Source of the DNA: an uncultured Acetatifactor sp.
GTDB lineage: Bacteria > Bacillota > Clostridia > Lachnospirales > Lachnospiraceae
DNA: 64,000 bases
Direction of reading: 5' to 3'
Assembly (NCBI GenBank): GCA_944383825.1
Contig: CALWRA010000014.1
Location: 1-64,000 of the forward strand
The first letter of the stretch is position 1, and every line of letters begins with the position of its first letter. The position numbers and the translations under genes were made by a program. A model generated the notes under the pieces. It had not been told where the DNA came from. It saw only the letters and a program-made list of their open reading frames with translations, and did no database searches. Positions 7,274 through 15,969 of the stretch are shown here, piece by piece.

Positions 7274-8747
7274 TGTCTTCTATGCTGCGTATAATGTGCT
7301 CCCCAAACAGGAAGCGGCCTTCCTCATTGAGATGGCAGCCATCCTCCAGATAGTCTGCGGCATTGGAAGCGTCATAGCCCAACGCCTCATATGTGTTTAA
7401 GCTATAAGCATCCATTTCATTGGCGGCTCTTTGAGCGGCGTCCACATAATCAGTCAGGACGCCGCCTTTTTCGCTGTTTTTTTCTTCTCCTGCGGAAAAA
7501 ATTGTAATAAAATTAGGAGCAGCCACCAAAATCGATGCTTCCGGATGGGCATCCTTCAGGGTGCGGATACCGGAGCGCAGCGCGCCGCAGTAGGTGCTTT
7601 CGTCGTAGGGATCCGCAGCATTGTCGATTTCACATCCCAGAAAATAATCGTTCAGTCCGTAATTAATGACAAAGCAGAGCTTTTGCCCGGAGGATTCTTC
7701 CTGGAGGTAAGATGCCAAGGCCGTCTGAAAAGAGCTCCCTTCAGGAAGAAGACTGGTATCTCCTGCAAGAAAAAGTTCCACTGACTTTGGAAAATTTATG
7801 ATTTCGGCGGAAGATGCGCTGGCGGTGGAGCCGCCGGTTGCGCAGTTATAGACCTTTGCTCCCGAAAGTCCGGCGGTGACGCCGGGAACGGATATGCTCC
7901 CTTCATAATTGCCCATTACGCTGTCGCCGAAAAACACAACGCTCCATTCAGATAAATCCGTGTATGTTTTGGGAGCTTCCTGATAGGCATCGATGAGAAC
8001 GGACAATTCATCAAAGAAGACATCACTGTTGTCGGGAGTGATCAGAAAGGCTCCGTCACAGAAGGTGAATAGCATGAGCTTCTTTGCCGCGGCGAAGGTG
8101 AGGGCACAGTTGTCTGCATAGTTGCCGGGGTTGGCAATAAGCCAATGCTGGGAGCCCGGGAAGTAGGCGGATACATTGGCGTAAGCGTCAAAGATCCCCA
8201 CAAGGGAACGGCAGGTGGCAGTCCACTGCGACAATTCTTCTTGGGAGGCATTCCCCCAGTGTTCCAGCGATGGCGCGGAAAATAAAATCTCAAACCGCAC
8301 CTGGGGGTGAGATGAAAAGTAGGGAAGAAGATACTCCTCCAGGGCGCTGTCCCAACCGGAAATATCTTTGCCGCAGGCATTCCACAGTGTTAGAGAATCA
8401 AGTCCCAGATAAATATTTGTCACTTTATTTTCCGTCAAAAATACTGCATCCAAATATTCCGAAATATCGGAAAGGGATTTTGCCTCGTAAGAGCACTTGA
8501 CAATCTGAAGTCCTCTGTAAGTGGAAAAATCACCTTCGGAAAAGGAATCCACCCCATAGGTGGAAAGGAAAATTCCCTGATACTCTTCTGAGGCAATCCG
8601 TTGTAAATCGGCCTCTTTTTCCTTTTCCCGACTGTAATAGCTCATATAAAGGAAAAAAAGGATCAGCGCCATCCCAAGAAAGGCGAAAACAGCGGCAATG
8701 GCAAAAAGTCTTCTTTTTCTGTGGTATATCTTTGAGATGGATTTCAT
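7248..8747 (-). CDS. Membrane-anchored SGNH/GDSL hydrolase-like protein
   Basis: A 499-residue protein with an N-terminal membrane anchor (about residues 14-36) and an extracytoplasmic body. The C-terminal 225 residues are an SGNH domain: GDS (274-276, nucleophile Ser276), a block II Gly in NCATGGST, GLND (364-367) and DGCHLN (Asp469, His472). All four blocks are intact, so it can be an esterase or acyltransferase acting on surface glycan O-acyl groups; the substrate is unknown. The first 240 residues form a separate domain I do not recognise. The start at 8747 has AAGGAGG at 6 bp; a much longer open frame upstream is only read-through into the preceding gene. It overlaps the upstream GT-C gene by ATGA. 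Confidence 0.75.
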   Translation of the reverse strand: MKSISKIYHRKRRLFAIAAVFAFLGMALILFFLYMSYYSREKEKEADLQRIASEEYQGIFLSTYGVDSFSEGDFSTYRGLQIVKCSYEAKSLSDISEYLDAVFLTENKVTNIYLGLDSLTLWNACGKDISGWDSALEEYLLPYFSSHPQVRFEILFSAPSLEHWGNASQEELSQWTATCRSLVGIFDAYANVSAYFPGSQHWLIANPGNYADNCALTFAAAKKLMLFTFCDGAFLITPDNSDVFFDELSVLIDAYQEAPKTYTDLSEWSVVFFGDSVMGNYEGSISVPGVTAGLSGAKVYNCATGGSTASASSAEIINFPKSVELFLAGDTSLLPEGSSFQTALASYLQEESSGQKLCFVINYGLNDYFLGCEIDNAADPYDESTYCGALRSGIRTLKDAHPEASILVAAPNFITIFSAGEEKNSEKGGVLTDYVDAAQRAANEMDAYSLNTYEALGYDASNAADYLEDGCHLNEEGRFLFGEHIIRSIEDIISPAPQF

Positions 8748-10324
8748 TGAGGGCCTCCTTGTACCGTCTTTCTTCTGATTTTTTGTAAAATATGATTCAG
8801 CTTTTCCAGCGTCAGACTGATTCCTTGAGCAGAGCAGGGCGCCAGCAAAAGGCCATAGGTGAAAATGTAGCGTGCGTTGGCTTCCCAAAAAATATGGAAC
8901 AGAAAGCCGCCCACCACCCCGATCAGTCCCAGATAATCGGTAAGAGATTTGCTTTTTTGCCGGGAAATTTCCGCCAGACAAAACAAAAATGATCCTCCAT
9001 ACAGCATATTTTGAAAAATATTGCAGTAGCCCAAATAATATCGGCTGAGCCCCCCGACATAGAGCGAATCGAAAAAGGGCTGACGTCCGCCAAAGGTGGC
9101 CAGAGTTGCCTGTCTGCTGGCGTAGGTGCCATCGGCCCACTGGGAAAGATGCTTTCCCATGTAAAAGGAAACGGCGTAGGCCGGGTGCTCCGAGAAATAA
9201 TCCAGACGTTCTCTGATGGCTCCCAGGCTGCGCTTGGAGGAGGCTTCCTTATCCATGCCGGTTTCCTGATAGGTGTTAAAGTTAAAGCCGTTATACCAGC
9301 CGTTTCCGCGGGAGGATTCTTGCATGCCCATGGCAAGGTAGGATATGGCGGGAACTCCTTCCTTCAGGTAGCTGCCGGAGCGGAGCTCATAGACCTTTTG
9401 GGTGAGAGGAAGAATTCCGAAGCTTGACAGCGCGCACAATAGAGCCAGAAAAAGGAGCCCTTTTCTCCGTGCTTTGAGACCTTCCAGAAAAAGCAAAATC
9501 AATGCGGCGATGACCAAAATCAGTGAGTTTTTCCGAAGCATGACGCTGATGCAGAGGGATGCTGCTGCGCCGACGCCCAGGAAGAACTTTCTGTTTCTGT
9601 CTGGAGAGCCGCCTTTCTTCTGAAGAAGACAAAGGAGCAGATAAAATCCTGCTGATGCTGCGGCATAGGAGGGTATCTCTCCATACACAAAGGAAGTGTA
9701 CATAAGAAAGGGGAGATTGGCGCCCATAAGCAGCAGGCAGATACGGCCTGCCTGACCGTTTGGAAACAGTATCCGGGCAGTTTTATACTGAAACAGGACG
9801 ATAACGCAAGAAAGAAGCACATAAAAGCATTTGATAAAATGGTAGGCGGGCAGGCCTGTGGAAAAGAGATTCCAAATATGGATCAGCGCCTCGAAGAACG
9901 CCATGAGCCCCACCTGCTGGGGATAATAGGACAAGTAGGAATCCGTGGGGTGGATCACTGACAGGTCTCCTTCTGCCAGAGCCTGGGCGGCGGAATATAC
10001 GGACATGGCGTCCGCCGCAGGTACGGTTTTGCCAAACAGAATCAGAGCTCCTCCTGCACAGAGACACCACAGAAGGATAAGCAAAAAAAGAAGTTTGTCG
10101 GGAAGGCGACGGACCAAGCACCATATAAAAGCCAGAAAAACAGCCATTCCAAGCAGGCTGATGAATGGATTGTCCCATTTTGTCAGCACCCGCTGTGTTT
10201 CCATATCCTGAGCGTAACAGGTGAAAAGAAAGGCGCTCACAAACAAAAGCCCGGTAAGAAGCAGGCTGAAGCTCTGAATAAAACCCAGAGAAAAAGAGTA
10301 TAGTTTTGTACTGATAAGTCTCAT
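8744..10324 (-). CDS. GT39-like polytopic membrane glycosyltransferase
   Basis: A 526-residue integral membrane protein with about 11-12 helices. The first large outer loop (AADAMSVYSAAQALAEGD, then SYYPQQVGLMAFFEAL) and the following helices resemble PMT/ArnT-type GT-C enzymes, which move a sugar from a polyprenyl-phosphate donor on the outer face of the membrane. The substrate is not deducible. It is co-transcribed with the SGNH gene (ATGA overlap), so the pair probably modifies the same molecule: one adds a sugar, the other an ester-linked group. GGATCCTCC-type sequence before ATG 10324 gives a usable ribosome site. It is divergent from the GT2 gene at 10475. Confidence 0.65.
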   Translation of the reverse strand: MRLISTKLYSFSLGFIQSFSLLLTGLLFVSAFLFTCYAQDMETQRVLTKWDNPFISLLGMAVFLAFIWCLVRRLPDKLLFLLILLWCLCAGGALILFGKTVPAADAMSVYSAAQALAEGDLSVIHPTDSYLSYYPQQVGLMAFFEALIHIWNLFSTGLPAYHFIKCFYVLLSCVIVLFQYKTARILFPNGQAGRICLLLMGANLPFLMYTSFVYGEIPSYAAASAGFYLLLCLLQKKGGSPDRNRKFFLGVGAAASLCISVMLRKNSLILVIAALILLFLEGLKARRKGLLFLALLCALSSFGILPLTQKVYELRSGSYLKEGVPAISYLAMGMQESSRGNGWYNGFNFNTYQETGMDKEASSKRSLGAIRERLDYFSEHPAYAVSFYMGKHLSQWADGTYASRQATLATFGGRQPFFDSLYVGGLSRYYLGYCNIFQNMLYGGSFLFCLAEISRQKSKSLTDYLGLIGVVGGFLFHIFWEANARYIFTYGLLLAPCSAQGISLTLEKLNHILQKIRRKTVQGGPQ

Positions 10325-10378
10325 AAGGGATCCTCCTGAAATTTATCCATCAGACACAAACGAAGTACACGTAAGAAT

Positions 10379-10393
10379 TATTGTACCACAATA
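10379..10393. promoter_or_regulatory. Palindrome over the minus-strand -10 region
   Basis: TATTGT-ACC-ACAATA is a perfect 6-bp inverted repeat between two divergent glycan genes. On the minus strand it contains an extended -10 (TGGTACAAT, hexamer at 10380-10385) for the 8744-10324 gene. A dyad sitting on a -10 is typical of a repressor site; no regulator can be assigned. Confidence 0.4.
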
Positions 10394-10409
10394 TTTGGAA
10401 TAAAAACAG

Positions 10410-10438
10410 TGGCTCTAAGAGGACAATCATGATAGAAT
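10410..10438 (+). promoter_or_regulatory. Weak candidate promoter of the GT2 gene at 10475
   Basis: TAGAAT at 10433-10438 with an extended TGA before it, and a poor -35 (TGGCTC, 10410-10415) at 17 bp. It is the best candidate in the divergent region for the plus-strand operon. Confidence 0.35.
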
Positions 10439-10474
10439 AAGAATGTTACCATCTGGAAGAAAGGATTAGCCGAT

Positions 10475-11410
10475 ATGGATAAGATTGCGGTATTAATTCC
10501 CTGCTACAATGAAGAGCAGACTGTGTCCAAGGTAGTGGGGGACGTAAGAGAAGCGCTGCCCGAGGCCCGGATATATGTCTATGACAATAATTCCACGGAC
10601 AAAACAGCCGTACTTGCAGAGGAAGCGGGAGCCGTAGTGCGCCGTGAATATAAGCAGGGCAAAGGGAATGTGCTTAGAAGAATGTTTCGGGAAATTGACG
10701 CCCAATGCTATCTGATGATAGACGGGGATGACACCTATCCACTCAACTGTGCCAGAGAGATGGTGGACAGGGTGCTTCTTCACAATGCGGATATGGTAGT
10801 GGGAGACAGACTTTCCTCCACTTATTTTACGGAAAACAAAAGGCCCTTCCACAATTTTGGAAACAGCCTGATGCGTATGGGAATCAACAGTCTGTTTCGC
10901 ACGGACATCAAAGACATCATGACAGGGTATCGGGCTCTTAGCTATGAGTTTGTGAAAACCTTTCCCGTTTTCTCAAAGGGCTTTGAAATAGAGACGGAAA
11001 TGACCATCCATGCGGTAAACTATAATATGCAGGTGGAAAATATAGTTGTGGAGTACAGAGATCGTCCGGAGGGCAGTGTTTCCAAGCTCAATACCTACAG
11101 GGACGGATTCAGGGTCATACGGAAAATGGTCCAGCTGTACAAAAATTATAAGCCTCTGAGGTTCTTCGGGAGTCTTGGTGTGGTGCTGATTCTTCTGGCT
11201 TTGATATTCATGCTTCCCATCATAGGGGTGTATTTTGACACCGGCCTTGTGCCCAGATTCCCCACGCTGATTGTATGCGGTTTTATGGTGCTGGCGGGCA
11301 TACAGTCCTTTTTCGCGGGAATGATACTGGAGGTCATGGCCGCAAAGGACAAGCGTGACTTTGAGTACAGGCTGAACCGCATCCATGAAAACAGAAACCA
11401 TTCTGCATGA
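10475..11410 (+). CDS. GT2 polyprenyl-phosphate sugar transferase (DPM1/GtrB-like)
   Basis: A 311-residue inverting glycosyltransferase. The GT-A domain starts with LIPCYNEEQTVSKVV, contains DNNSTDKT and the metal-binding DGDDTYP at about residue 88, and the GYRALS segment. Two hydrophobic helices at about 230-290 tether it to the membrane. This is the architecture of enzymes that load one sugar from a nucleotide donor onto undecaprenyl phosphate on the cytoplasmic face. The donor sugar cannot be read from the sequence. It is first in a tightly packed plus-strand operon (10475-20313), directly before a DUF6020 membrane protein that may use the lipid-linked product. Confidence 0.8.
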   Translation: MDKIAVLIPCYNEEQTVSKVVGDVREALPEARIYVYDNNSTDKTAVLAEEAGAVVRREYKQGKGNVLRRMFREIDAQCYLMIDGDDTYPLNCAREMVDRVLLHNADMVVGDRLSSTYFTENKRPFHNFGNSLMRMGINSLFRTDIKDIMTGYRALSYEFVKTFPVFSKGFEIETEMTIHAVNYNMQVENIVVEYRDRPEGSVSKLNTYRDGFRVIRKMVQLYKNYKPLRFFGSLGVVLILLALIFMLPIIGVYFDTGLVPRFPTLIVCGFMVLAGIQSFFAGMILEVMAAKDKRDFEYRLNRIHENRNHSA

Positions 11411-11426
11411 TGGGAGGGGGCTTCTG

Positions 11427-13118
11427 ATGAAATCCAGGAAAATGCTTTCAGAGCCAATCGCGTATTTCCTGTTTATCGGCATGGGATTTTGGTTCTGCTT
11501 TCTTTGTTTTGCTGTGGAAACCCTGACAAAGCAGGGCAATATTCTTTGGACAGGATCATATATTGGACGGCTTATGGCGGGCAGCCTGGCAGCCGGAGCT
11601 CTTCTGGGCGGGCTGTTTTGCTTTTTTCTGTACAGAAGCGCCCGGGCACAAAACCGGACTGCGACGGCTGCGCCAGAGAGCAGGATGGCCTGCGGAAGGG
11701 TATTTGCCGGAGCGCTGCTTTTGATTGTGCTGTGTTGGTTTCCTGCTTATCTGGCATATTATCCGGCCATCTGCGCCTATGACATGCCAATACAAACCGG
11801 TCAGATTGTGTCGGGAAGCTACAATGACCATCATCCTCTGGCGCATACGCTTTTGGTGAAGGGAGCCATGGATCTGGGAAGGAATTTGTTTGGCAGCGTG
11901 AACACAGGCATAGGACTTTTATCCTTTTTGCAGCTTTTGTTTCTGGCCAGTGCTTTTGCGGGAGGAATCGCGGCTTTGCATAAACATGGAGTAAGAGTCT
12001 GGGTGCAGATTCTTATGCTATTGTATTCCGCGGTCTTTCCGTTCCATATGTTTATGAGCGTCAGTATCACAAAGGATACGATATTTACGGGATTTTTTAT
12101 GATCGTTCTGCTGGCTCTGTGCATCCTTCTGCGGAAGGGGGAAAATTCTCTTCGCCCGGGAAGGGCTGACTTTCCGCTTTTTCTGGGAGCTGTGGGAATC
12201 ATTTTGTTTCGGAATAACGGAAAATATGCTATGCTGGTGCTGTTGGCAGTTTTGGCCCTGGTATTATTGTTTGGAAGAGCGCGCAGAAGGCTTTGGGGGC
12301 GTCTGTTTTTGTGTCTGGCGGCGGCCTTTCTGCTGGGAAATCTGATTTTGTCAGCGCTTTTTTACGGGCTGAATGCCCAGCAGGGAGACAAGAGAGAAAT
12401 GCTCAGCATGCCTATTCAGCAGCTTGGCCGCTGTATGCTTTACCATGGAGGAGTCGGTGTGCTTCCCGAAGATGACAATACTATGAGTGATGAGGACAAG
12501 GCGCTGGTGGGCGATTTTCTTCTGGATGAGGGCTACAAAGAATATGATCCCCGTATTTCCGACCCTGTAAAGAGTCACACCAACACCTATGTGGTTCGGT
12601 ATCGGACCTTGGAATTTGCCAAAACATATTTGCATCTTCTTCTTGAATATCCGGGTGACTTCATCAATGCGGCTCTTGCACTGAACGCGGGCTACCTTTC
12701 TCCCTTCGACGTTACCCATTCCGCTGTCAATCAGGACTCCGGAGAGAAGGGACTTGGCTATGTACAGACCCGCTGGGTGGAAGAAGAGCTGGACGTAAGA
12801 GGGATTTATCAGGATTCCAAATGGGAAGGACTGCACGAAAGTCTGGAAGAGTGGGCGGATTCCAACAGCTATCTGAAGATTCCTGTTTTAAAATATCTTT
12901 TTGTGCCCGGCACCTGGCTGTGGCTGTGCCTGCTGACAGCAGGATACCTTTTGGCACACAGACGTTTTGGAATGTGCGTTCCACTGGCCTTGTTCGCGGG
13001 ATACTACATTACGCTTTTTTTGGGGCCCACGGTGCAGCTGCGCTATATATATCCGGTGATGGCGGCGCTGCCCTTCACGGTTCTGCTGTGCAAGTGCGAA
13101 GTGAGGAAAGGAAAATGA
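11427..13118 (+). CDS. DUF6020-type polytopic membrane protein
   Basis: A 563-residue integral membrane protein. The central part (CWFPAYLAYYPAICAYDMPIQ, NDHHPLAHTLL, MFMSVSITKDTIF) matches my memory of the DUF6020 family, whose members lie in glycan loci and have a GT-C-like layout: an early outer loop with an Asp, many helices, and a loop domain at about 320-430 before the last three helices. No activity has been shown to my knowledge. ATG 11427 follows GGGAGGGGG at 6 bp and is preferred over an upstream ATG at 11385 that lies inside the GT2 gene. It overlaps the next gene by ATGA. Confidence 0.68.
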   Translation: MKSRKMLSEPIAYFLFIGMGFWFCFLCFAVETLTKQGNILWTGSYIGRLMAGSLAAGALLGGLFCFFLYRSARAQNRTATAAPESRMACGRVFAGALLLIVLCWFPAYLAYYPAICAYDMPIQTGQIVSGSYNDHHPLAHTLLVKGAMDLGRNLFGSVNTGIGLLSFLQLLFLASAFAGGIAALHKHGVRVWVQILMLLYSAVFPFHMFMSVSITKDTIFTGFFMIVLLALCILLRKGENSLRPGRADFPLFLGAVGIILFRNNGKYAMLVLLAVLALVLLFGRARRRLWGRLFLCLAAAFLLGNLILSALFYGLNAQQGDKREMLSMPIQQLGRCMLYHGGVGVLPEDDNTMSDEDKALVGDFLLDEGYKEYDPRISDPVKSHTNTYVVRYRTLEFAKTYLHLLLEYPGDFINAALALNAGYLSPFDVTHSAVNQDSGEKGLGYVQTRWVEEELDVRGIYQDSKWEGLHESLEEWADSNSYLKIPVLKYLFVPGTWLWLCLLTAGYLLAHRRFGMCVPLALFAGYYITLFLGPTVQLRYIYPVMAALPFTVLLCKCEVRKGK

Positions 13119-14248
13119 CGGATAAACTGGTTATCGGGGCGGGGCTGTATGGCTTGTATGCCGCTCTGTACTGCGCAAGAAAAGGGCAGAGCGTGGCGGT
13201 GATTGAGATCGAGGATCAGCCCTTTTCAAGAGCCACATATGTCAATCAGGCAAGAGTGCATATGGGATATCATTATCCCAGATCTCTGTCAACGGCGCTG
13301 AAGTCCGCAGGGTATTTTAAGCGCTTTGTGGAAGATTATTCTTTCTGCATCCGTTTTGACTTTGACCAGATATATGCCACCTCATCTCATTTTTCCTGGA
13401 CGGATGCCAGGGAGTTTCATAAATTTTGCAAGGATGCCAAAATACCCTGTACGCCCCTTCCTGTGGAACGCTATTTTAAGGAAGGAGTGTGTGACGGGGC
13501 TTTTCTCACCAAAGAATATACCTATGATGCACATATATTGCGGGACTTTTTCCTCAGGGAGCTGGCAGAATATCCGAGTGTGAAGATTTTTTACGGCAGG
13601 GATATACAAAGAATTGTAAGGAGGACGGGGGAATTTGAGATTATTGCCCTTTACGGGGGCAGAGAGGAACGCTACAGCGCTCCCTTTGTTCTCAACGCCT
13701 CCTACGCTTCTGTAAATCAGGTGATTGCAAAAGCGGATGGGATTGACGCAGAGCCCTTTGGATTGAAATATGAGCTTTGCGAAATTATTTTGTGCAGAGT
13801 TGAGGAAGGCTTAAAGCGGACGGGGCTGACGGTCATGGACGGTCCCTTTTTTTCCATTATGCCTTTTGGAAAAACTGGCTTTCACTCCCTAACCTCAGTG
13901 ACCTTTACCCCGCATATGACAAGCTATGGGCTAGTGCCGGATTTCCCCTGTAAAAGCGGGGGCTTTTGTGAGGAAGGCTGGATGGGCAACTGCAGTGGCT
14001 GTGCGAACAGACCGGAGAGCGCATGGAAATACATGTCGGCTCTGGCCCGCAAATATATAAAGGAGGAATATGGCTTTACCTATGAAAAATCGTTGTTTTC
14101 CATGAAACCCATATTAAAGGCGTCTGAAATTGACGATTCCAGGCCTACGGTGATCCGGTTTGCATCCGAAAATCCGGATTTTGTGAGCGTTTTGTCGGGC
14201 AAAATTAATACGGTATATGATCTCGACGAGATTCTGGACGAAACTTAG
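13115..14248 (+). CDS. FAD-dependent oxidoreductase (DAO type)
   Basis: A 377-residue soluble flavoprotein with the dinucleotide-binding loop VIGAGLYGLYAAL (residues 6-18), a following E31-IE acidic residue for the ribose, and a DAO-like body. It probably oxidises a sugar, amine or alcohol in glycan building; the substrate is unknown. Unusual is a cysteine set at 279, 285, 293 and 296 (C-x5-C-x7-C-x2-C) in a Gly/Asn-rich stretch, which looks able to bind a metal. The start at 13115 overlaps the stop of the previous gene (ATGA) and has AGGAAAGGAA upstream; a longer frame starting at 12821 is only out-of-frame read-through. Lying between a GT-C-like gene and GT2 genes, it is part of the glycan operon. 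Confidence 0.7.
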   Translation: MTDKLVIGAGLYGLYAALYCARKGQSVAVIEIEDQPFSRATYVNQARVHMGYHYPRSLSTALKSAGYFKRFVEDYSFCIRFDFDQIYATSSHFSWTDAREFHKFCKDAKIPCTPLPVERYFKEGVCDGAFLTKEYTYDAHILRDFFLRELAEYPSVKIFYGRDIQRIVRRTGEFEIIALYGGREERYSAPFVLNASYASVNQVIAKADGIDAEPFGLKYELCEIILCRVEEGLKRTGLTVMDGPFFSIMPFGKTGFHSLTSVTFTPHMTSYGLVPDFPCKSGGFCEEGWMGNCSGCANRPESAWKYMSALARKYIKEEYGFTYEKSLFSMKPILKASEIDDSRPTVIRFASENPDFVSVLSGKINTVYDLDEILDET

Positions 14249-14271
14249 GAGTCCAATGGGAGGGAAGAGTT

Positions 14272-15219
14272 ATGGTGAAAGACAGGGAAAAGAATTTTGT
14301 GTCCTGTGTGGTTTATCTGCATAATGCGGAAGAAGCGATAAAGGGTTTTTTAAGAGAGCTTTGCCGGGTGATGGAAGAAAACTTTGAAAAATATGAAATC
14401 ATATGTGTCAACGATGGCTGCAGGGATAATACGGTGGAAAGGGTGAGAGAGTTTCTAAGGGAGCAGGAGAAAAGCATTGTGGTGAGTCTTGTGAATCTCA
14501 GCTACTTTCAGGGGGTGGAGAGCGCTATGAATGCCGGTTGCGATCTGGCGGTAGGAGATTTTCTCTTTGAGTTTGACAGCTGTCTTCTGGACTTTGAGCC
14601 CGACCTCATTATGGAAGTCTACCGCAGAGCCCTGGAGGGATTTGATGTGGTGGCGGCAGCGCCCAAAAGGGGCATTCCCGTTACCTCAAAGCTTTTCTAC
14701 GCCATTTACAACTGGGGAAGTCGCTGCAAGGGGAAAATCTGCAGAGAAAGATTCCGCATTATTTCCAGAAGGGCTGTAAACCGAGTGGAACAGATGAATG
14801 TATACGTTCCCTATAGAAAGGCTTTGTATATGAACTGCGGTTTAAAAACGGATACCCTGGTGTATGATAATAGGTATGTAGGGCGCAAAAGCGCAAACAG
14901 GGAGGAGAGGGGCGTCCGCAGATCCCTGGCGGCGGATACCATAATTATTTTCACGGATGTTTTGGAAAAGCTGTCGCTGGCCGTAAGTATTATTCTATTT
15001 GCGGCGCTGCTGATAATGTTCGGTTATCTGGTTTACTGCGTTTTCAGCTCTATGACTCCTGTGGAAGGCTGGCTGTCCATCATGTTTTTCATGTGCTTTG
15101 GATTTTTTATGCTTTCCGTGATGCTGACGCTGATTTTCAAATATCTGTCCGTGATTCTGAACATGGGCTTTAAGCGCCAGCGCTATGTGATACAAGGAGT
15201 GGAGAAACTGACAAAATGA
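14272..15219 (+). CDS. GT2-like protein with altered DxD and C-terminal helices
   Basis: A 315-residue protein with the GtrB/ArnC plan: a GT-A domain (YEIICVNDGCRDNT at 41-54), a connecting amphipathic region and two helices near 235-295. In place of the usual DxDLQDP donor/metal motif it has FDSCLLDF (Asp102, Ser103, Cys104, Asp107), so the second Asp of DxD is Cys. The SLSRNFG-like loop is also changed (VNLSYFQGVESAM). It may have a different metal requirement or have lost transfer activity and serve as a partner subunit of the neighbouring GT2. It follows the flavoprotein by 23 bp and overlaps the next GT2 gene by ATGA. Confidence 0.7.
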   Translation: MVKDREKNFVSCVVYLHNAEEAIKGFLRELCRVMEENFEKYEIICVNDGCRDNTVERVREFLREQEKSIVVSLVNLSYFQGVESAMNAGCDLAVGDFLFEFDSCLLDFEPDLIMEVYRRALEGFDVVAAAPKRGIPVTSKLFYAIYNWGSRCKGKICRERFRIISRRAVNRVEQMNVYVPYRKALYMNCGLKTDTLVYDNRYVGRKSANREERGVRRSLAADTIIIFTDVLEKLSLAVSIILFAALLIMFGYLVYCVFSSMTPVEGWLSIMFFMCFGFFMLSVMLTLIFKYLSVILNMGFKRQRYVIQGVEKLTK

Positions 15220-15941
15220 TGTTAACCATTATTTTTCCCGTATTAAATGAAAAACTCAGGCTGGAGAGCGGAATTACACGCACGGTGGAATACCTGGAGG
15301 ACATCGGCTTTGCCGATTATGAGATTCTGATTGTGGATAACGGATCTGTGGACGAAACCCCGGAAATTGCAGAAAAGCTGTGCGAAAAATATCAAAGGGT
15401 GCAGTATGAGCGGATAAATGTCAGAGGGGTGGGGGCGGCTTTTCGCAGAGGAGTAAGGAAGAGCCGGGGCAATATTGTTGGTTGCATGGATATTGACCTT
15501 TCCGCTAATATCAGACATTTGGGAGAGGCTATAGAGATCTTAGAAACAAGACCGGAAATTCAATACATCAACGGAAGCAGATTCGCGAAGACCTCTGTTA
15601 CCAAAGGAAGAAAATGGTACCGACAGATCACCTCCCAGGGGCTTTTGATCCTTCTTAAGACTTTTCTTGGAATGAAATCCACCGATGCTATTTGCGGCTT
15701 TACCTTTGTGCGAAGAAGAACGGCCATTTCCCTGATCAGGGGCGGCAGCCGGGACAACGGTTGGTTTTATATGATCGAATTTCTGCTAAGGGCGGAAAAG
15801 AGAGGGGTCAGAATATTGGATTATCCTGTGGAGTGGCAGGAGGACTACCGCACTAAGGTGAAAATATTCCGTACGGTGTGGGATTATCTGAAGCAGATAG
15901 CGAGACTGTTTTGGGAATTCAACATAAGGAAGCATGTATGA
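15216..15941 (+). CDS. GT2 glycosyltransferase without membrane helices
   Basis: A 241-residue cytoplasmic GT-A glycosyltransferase: IIFPVLNEKLRLESGI at the start, IVDNGSVDETPEIA, an intact DxD in GCMDIDLSA at about residue 90, and the acceptor-side GFTFVRRRTA and PVEWQEDYRTKV segments. It resembles dolichol-phosphate mannosyltransferase-type GT2s trimmed of their membrane anchor. It overlaps the anchored but DxD-altered GT2 before it, and the two could form a functional pair (one bringing the active site, the other the membrane helices); that is inference. It also overlaps the reading region of the next aminotransferase gene's upstream sequence, so translation is probably coupled. Confidence 0.78.
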   Translation: MMLTIIFPVLNEKLRLESGITRTVEYLEDIGFADYEILIVDNGSVDETPEIAEKLCEKYQRVQYERINVRGVGAAFRRGVRKSRGNIVGCMDIDLSANIRHLGEAIEILETRPEIQYINGSRFAKTSVTKGRKWYRQITSQGLLILLKTFLGMKSTDAICGFTFVRRRTAISLIRGGSRDNGWFYMIEFLLRAEKRGVRILDYPVEWQEDYRTKVKIFRTVWDYLKQIARLFWEFNIRKHV

Positions 15942-15969
15942 GGACGGAAAAGGCACAGGAGGAAACGCC

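Noticed and set aside
7248..9140. 630-residue minus-strand frame including the SGNH gene
   Set aside because: The first 130 codons are an out-of-frame reading of the preceding membrane-protein gene; the ATG at 8747 has an excellent ribosome site and begins a membrane anchor.
12821..13114. Upstream extension of the flavoprotein frame
   Set aside because: It lies in another frame of the DUF6020-type gene and the FAD-binding loop begins right after ATG 13115.
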